Source of the DNA: Vicia villosa
Taxonomy: Eukaryota; Streptophyta; Magnoliopsida; Fabales; Fabaceae
NCBI RefSeq assembly: GCF_029867415.1
Contig: NC_081180.1
Coordinates: 234,151,761-234,215,760 of the forward strand
Direction: 5' to 3'
DNA length: 64,000 nucleotides
Part shown: piece after piece, positions 61,234 to 64,000 of the stretch
Position numbering within the stretch: the stretch's first letter is position 1
How the letters are laid out: every line of letters starts with the position of its first letter
Position numbers and translations under genes: made by a program
Notes under the pieces: generated by a model
Database searches by the model: none
Told to the model about the DNA's origin: nothing
The model's input: only the letters and a program-made list of their open reading frames with translations

Positions 61234-61742
61234 GGCTTAAATAATGATTTCGTCCTTGTAAGTTAGCGTATTTTTGGTTTTAATCCCAGCATTAACCCTC
61301 CTTAATTCTGTAGAATACCTCCACAATTGTGTGTATTGCTTTGTGGCATCACCTTCAACTTGAGCTTTTGCAATTTGTTTAGCCTTCCATGCCATGCTCA
61401 TAGATATTCCCACAGAGTAAGTATTCCTAATATCAGAGACTATTTCACGAAGCTTGATTCCATCAGAAGAAGTCATCCTAGCAGCCACAGTCTTCGCAAT
61501 CCACTTGGAGTTAGCAGTGGTGTTATGCAAAACCCTACCACATGTGTGAGGGCCCAGCCATTTCTTTGGAGTATGCCAAGTCAGCAACGCCTGTCACATA
61601 AGCTTTTTTTTAACGTCTCACTAACAACAGGGACTAACGCCAAAGCGAATTGAACATATGGGAACTTGGAACGAAAAAAAAAGATTCAGGAACTAAAACC
61701 AAAAACACGCTAATTTACAGGGACAAAATCATTATTTAAGCC
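61234..61742. mobile_element. Small Mutator-like element carrying a transposase fragment
   Basis: 509 bp. Terminal inverted repeats begin ggcttaaataatgattt(c/t)g and extend ~55 bp (through gtttttggtttta). Perfect 9-bp target duplication tttaattaa (61225-61233 and 61743-61751), the Mutator size. Confidence 0.88.
61260..61587 (-). pseudogene. MuDR-type transposase N-terminal fragment
   Basis: The frame encodes HTCGRVLHNTTANSKWIAK, then SVGISMSMAWKAKQIA and GDATKQYTQLWRY. This matches the region between the MuDR DNA-binding domain and the DDE core, including the AWKAK and LWRY motifs. Only ~105 residues remain, with no catalytic residues, so the element depends on another Mutator transposase. 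Confidence 0.75.
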
Positions 61743-61751
61743 TTTAATTAA

Positions 61752-62387
61752 ATAAATTTTTTCAAGAGTTTTGAATATGTTTGTATGGATTATGGATACG
61801 TGGTAAGATGGTAAGATTAGACAAATTAAGATTTAAAATGACTATACTTGAGAAAATGGACCAATTTTTCTATTATATAAATAGATAAGATGAAGAGAAG
61901 AGAAATCAAACAATTAGAAAGTAGAAATTAAAAATAAAGAAAGACATAGAAAACTTATTAAAAAAAAACTATTAAAAAAGATCTCAAAACAGACAAATTA
62001 GATAAAAATGATCTTAAATAAAATATTATAATATTGACTTCATTAATGAGATAAGGTTTGATTATTGTTGTTTTATACAAGAGATAAGACATCCAAATTA
62101 AACGAATGGAGTGAGGCTCAAGCAACTCAATTAATCTAATCTTTCATTGATTTTACTAAACAACATACAATAGAATAGTATAGAAGTTGGTTTTGGTTGG
62201 TTAGTTAAAATTTATTATAAATTAGTTACTTTGTTAATAAAATATTAATAAACTCTATATATAGGCCACTATCCATTTTACATTTTTTTATAAGGCTAAT
62301 AAAAAAGAAAAGAGAGAATAAAAGACAAATTGAATTCTTAAGAAGGAAGTCTTAGCCGCATCTCCTGCAAGGATGTTACTCAATTTC
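61752..62387. other. Spacer, nothing recognised
   Basis: AT-rich; a ctatatatagg TATA-like motif at about 62255 has no associated gene. Confidence 0.45.
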
Positions 62388-62850
62388 TTAAGGAAATGAG
62401 TGAATCAGAAGATCGATGTTATTAGCAGTACCGAGCTTTACCATGAAATCGACGCTTTGGTTGTCTTCTCTAGGAGTGTGGATGACTCTAAACAGGGTGT
62501 TTTCTAGGATAATAATATCTTTAATATCTTGAATCAACACCACATGTTTATGGAACTTATTCAAGGAATTCTCAATTAGACTAATATCAAGGGAAGAGTC
62601 AGAGTGGCAAACTGATTCTGTAATATACATAACCTTGACTAAATTAAGGCCTTGGTAGATGCCCTAGAAGCATGAAGGATATCTTAAGAATTTGTTATGA
62701 ATACATAAAAATCACATAGCCAAGTCCCATTGGATGTACGCAAGGTACCACAAAAGCAAGTGCGAACGAATTGGAGTGCCATTACAACTTCCATCTAAGT
62801 TAATGATAGTGCACGAGTACTTTTGAGAATTCCAAGTGATGAAGCGATTT
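62388..62850 (-). pseudogene. RNase H-like (RVT_3 type) domain relic
   Basis: From 62850: INLDGSCNGTPIR (usual NVDGS start, with the first catalytic Asp), then in a shifted frame GTLRTSNGTWLCDFYV, then from 62630 a block ending VIHTPREDNQSVDFMVKLG. There relatives have V-H-REGNRSADWMA. The middle is damaged by frameshifts and stops. Such domains come from LINE-type elements or free-standing RNase H-like genes. Confidence 0.65.
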
Positions 62851-63175
62851 TCTACGCGCCCAGTTCGAGGATCACTAAAGCAAGCGGTATTTTTTACATT
62901 CTTTAATCTTTTCTTTCAATCATAAAAGTAATAACATGTGAAACTTGCTAAGAAAGTTGGTATCTTGAAATCATGTTAAACCTCGACAAATTTGAAAGTT
63001 GAGTGAACTTTTCGAGCAATATACAACAAAATTCTCTTTGCATCATCTAGTTTAAAAGACTCAAATCCAAAATCTTAGTCTAAAATCTATAAATTTCTAA
63101 AATCTAAAAAAATAATTTTCTTTCCTTCTCATTTTGCAACTATGCAATTCACACAAAACTATATAGTCATCATCA

Positions 63176-63493
63176 TCACCTAGGAGTGACCTGAGTAATA
63201 CTATCTTGAGTAGAACTAGTGTGATAAACTAAAGATTCAGGGTTTGATTTCTTTTGAGAGGATTCTCCAACATCATAATTGAAAAATCCTGGTGATGTTA
63301 GTTGTTTCTCATTGAGCTGAATTTCCTTAGAGAGCATATCAACAACCTGTGACATCAATGGCCTTCTTTTTGCTGCTGCTTGTGTGCAGAAAAGAGCAAC
63401 CTTGATGTACTTGATTACCTCTTTTTCAGGATATTCTTTCATGTCTTGGTCTACTAGATCCAACCATTTCTCATCTTCATGTAGTTGCCATGC
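63176..63493 (-). CDS. Receptor-like protein kinase, last exon only
   Basis: A 105-residue terminal exon with acceptor gtaacag before 63493 and TGA at 63176-63178. It encodes the end of the kinase C-lobe (DLVDQDMKEYPEKEVIKYIK, ALFCTQAAAKRRPLMSQVVDML), followed by a Ser/Thr-rich tail ending STQDSITQVTPR. This resembles the cold-responsive CRPK1 / At1g16670-type receptor-like cytoplasmic kinases. The conserved Arg of subdomain XI is present (RRPLMSQVV). Upstream exons are not found before 64000, so they lie outside. The frame is intact, so the gene may well be functional. Confidence 0.8.
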   Translation of the reverse strand, partial: AWQLHEDEKWLDLVDQDMKEYPEKEVIKYIKVALFCTQAAAKRRPLMSQVVDMLSKEIQLNEKQLTSPGFFNYDVGESSQKKSNPESLVYHTSSTQDSITQVTPR

Positions 63494-63633
63494 CTGTTAC
63501 AACAACACATCATCATCATCAAGATATCCAAAGTTTCATTTAAATATTAACAAAATCGATATGTAAAGTGAAAATTGTTCACCACCGATTAATGCATTTT
63601 CAAGTCATACTTCTGTCGGTGTGACTCTTAACT

Positions 63634-63900
63634 AGGGGTTGCGGGGCTCACCCGTTTAGCCCGCCAAAAGTGGCGAGCTGAGGCAAGGTTTCCGGCCGGC
63701 TCTGTCCTATTTTTTGGCGTGCTTTGATGGTAACGGACATAAACGGGGCAGACATGACTTTTTGCCATTTTTAGGCTTTATGGGTGATAGGCCAAGCCAA
63801 AGTTTGTCCCGTCCCATCCTATTTTTTGACGTGTCGGGTCAAAGTTTCTGTCCCGCCCCGTTTTTGGACGAGGACCCATCGAATCAGATAAACTCTAATA
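63634..63900. mobile_element. hAT-type MITE-like fragment
   Basis: Begins aggggttgcggggctcaccc and is rich in phrases such as gtcccgccccgttttt, typical of plant hAT-like nonautonomous elements with GC-rich arms. No clear opposite terminus. It lies in the intron upstream of the kinase exon. Confidence 0.4.
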
Positions 63901-63936
63901 TTATCTTAGAACTTAGATTTGACTTAACTCAATTCT

Positions 63937-63990
63937 ACGAAACCAACTTATAATACGAAACCAGCTTATAATACGAAACCAGCTTATAAG
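63937..63990. repeat. Three 18-bp tandem repeats
   Basis: Units at 63937, 63955 and 63973, each acgaaacca(a/g)cttataa(t/g). Confidence 0.9.
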
Positions 63991-64000
63991 ACGTGGACTC

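Overview
This is a stretch of plant nuclear DNA. It has spliced GT-AG genes, very AT-rich spacers, long (AT)n arrays and many nested transposable elements. The mix of elements (Sirevirus/Maximus-like, Tekay-like and Ogre-like LTR retrotransposons) and the protein flavour suggest a temperate legume (Medicago, Trifolium, Pisum or Vicia relatives). That is an inference; nothing in the window names the species.

Three host genes can be supported. (1) A complete five-exon reductase of the dihydroflavonol/anthocyanidin-reductase-like SDR family on the minus strand, 36957 to 22169. Its second intron is about 13.5 kb and full of transposons. (2) A complete three-exon clathrin light chain gene on the plus strand, 57128 to 60386. 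(3) The last exon of a receptor-like protein kinase on the minus strand, 63493 to 63176; the rest lies beyond the right edge. All three have intact frames where visible.

Layout. 1-1140: a decayed GRF zinc-finger segment, repeated at 53217-54340. 1142-19330: a decayed Ty3/gypsy (Tekay-like) element. Its LTR is split by a 9.7-kb Sirevirus (1634-11325; gag, partial pol without reverse transcriptase, and a 784-residue envelope-like ORF) and by a probable Ogre-like solo LTR (12160-16740). 19331-22168: nothing recognised. 22169-36957: the reductase gene. Its giant intron holds a CACTA transposase relic, an old copia relic, a very young 5.0-kb copia element with almost identical LTRs, an LTR-like insert, a 9-bp-TSD MITE and microsatellites. 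37175-41332: a run of elements each bounded on both sides by (AT)n arrays, including two fold-back elements. 42081-46785: a small Mutator-type MITE, then a triple nest (LINE inside one hAT-like element inside another). 47003-52468: a second, non-coding Sirevirus-like element with both LTRs and a 5-bp TSD. 52610-56060: a duplicated AT-rich block, the second GRF copy and a Mutator transposase relic. 57128-60386: clathrin light chain. 61234-61742: a small Mutator element carrying a transposase fragment. 62388-62850: an RNase H-like relic. 63176-63493: the kinase exon.

The host genes show no functional grouping: a specialised-metabolism-type reductase, a membrane-trafficking coat subunit and a signalling kinase. 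Most of the interest is in the layered transposon history. About ten insertions can be bounded to the base by target-site duplications read directly from the sequence. All identity and difference counts were made by eye.
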